Assembly: GCA_013176395.1 (NCBI GenBank)
Contig: JABMLP010000027.1
Location: 248,001-312,000 of the forward strand
Direction of reading: 5' to 3'
Length of the DNA stretch: 64,000 nt
Origin: Venturia oleaginea
Taxonomy: Eukaryota > Ascomycota > Dothideomycetes > Venturiales > Venturiaceae
In this document: in pieces, positions 63,842-64,000 of the stretch
Layout: every line of letters begins with the position of its first letter
Numbering within the stretch: the first letter of the stretch is position 1
Position numbers and translations under genes: made by a program
Notes under the pieces: generated by a model
Told to the model about the DNA's origin: nothing
Database searches by the model: none
What the model saw: only the letters and a program-made list of their open reading frames with translations

Positions 63842-64000
63842 TAGCAAAGATAATTGTCATTTTCCTCCAAAAGGATCCTGATCGTAAACGATGTTTAGGT
63901 CCTTCAATCTTAGGAGGATAAGCTATATGCAAGACGACCTTACATCTCCATCAAAGGCCCATCCATTGTTTTCCATACCATCACTATTTCTGCATTTCCT
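63842..64000. other. End of window, nothing recognised
   Basis: About 160 bp without a usable frame. Confidence 0.4.

Noticed and set aside
1..64000. Whole-window biosynthetic gene cluster
   Set aside because: No polyketide, peptide or terpene synthase; two dehydrogenases and a DUF1772 protein are not enough.

Overview
The window is nuclear DNA of a filamentous ascomycete (Pezizomycotina; I cannot name genus or species). Pointers are many genes with 45-100 nt introns carrying GTRNGT donors and CTAAC/CTGAC-like branch sites, fungus-typical families (DUF3712, DUF1772, YGL114W-like OPT, Ctr copper transporter, 3-HAO, ORC3), and a fungal transposon set (chromovirus Ty3/gypsy, Ty1/copia, Tad-like LINE, pogo/Fot1-like DNA elements). 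No tRNA, rRNA, CRISPR or prokaryotic operon was seen.

The left 28 kb is transposon-rich. A Ty3/gypsy chromovirus (1571-8326, CCTTT target duplication) carries two younger insertions: a 1.1 kb pogo-like element inside its reverse transcriptase and a copia solo LTR inside its 3' LTR. It lies between two inverted LINE 3' ends. At 9-14 kb are decayed or doubtful genes plus one clear unreported-looking gene, a four-exon secreted proline-rich repeat protein (13626-14637). At 15-22 kb are two further pogo-like elements, one split by an internally deleted LINE, and a gypsy-type solo LTR with CTACG duplication. At 22348-27970 is a copia element with LTRs that look identical and one stop (UGA-CUA) between protease and integrase. 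Directly behind its 3' LTR lies the C-terminal part of a fungal transcription-factor-like gene without its front.

The right part (28-63 kb) is mostly ordinary gene-dense chromosome: short-chain dehydrogenase, DUF1772 membrane protein, small unknown protein, Ctr copper transporter, 3-hydroxyanthranilate dioxygenase, ORC3, a second copy of the 1.1 kb pogo-like element, a 117-bp MITE, a small C2H2 protein, a DUF3712 membrane protein, a G-patch/DUF4187 protein, a WrbA/Pst2-type quinone reductase, a secreted esterase-like protein, a membrane protein of unknown role, a second dehydrogenase, an OPT transporter, two unknown genes, a MOSC protein, an E2-like protein without the usual catalytic Cys, and finally a 626-bp pogo-derived element. 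Gene models were assembled by hand from splice signals and phase.

The genes do not form one pathway; they are housekeeping, transport and redox genes. The points most worth a second look are the single-UGA interruptions in the copia polyprotein and in front of a CaaX-ending tail of the quinone reductase, the secreted repeat protein, the two proposed reverse-transcription priming sites, and the copia insertion that removed the front of a gene.
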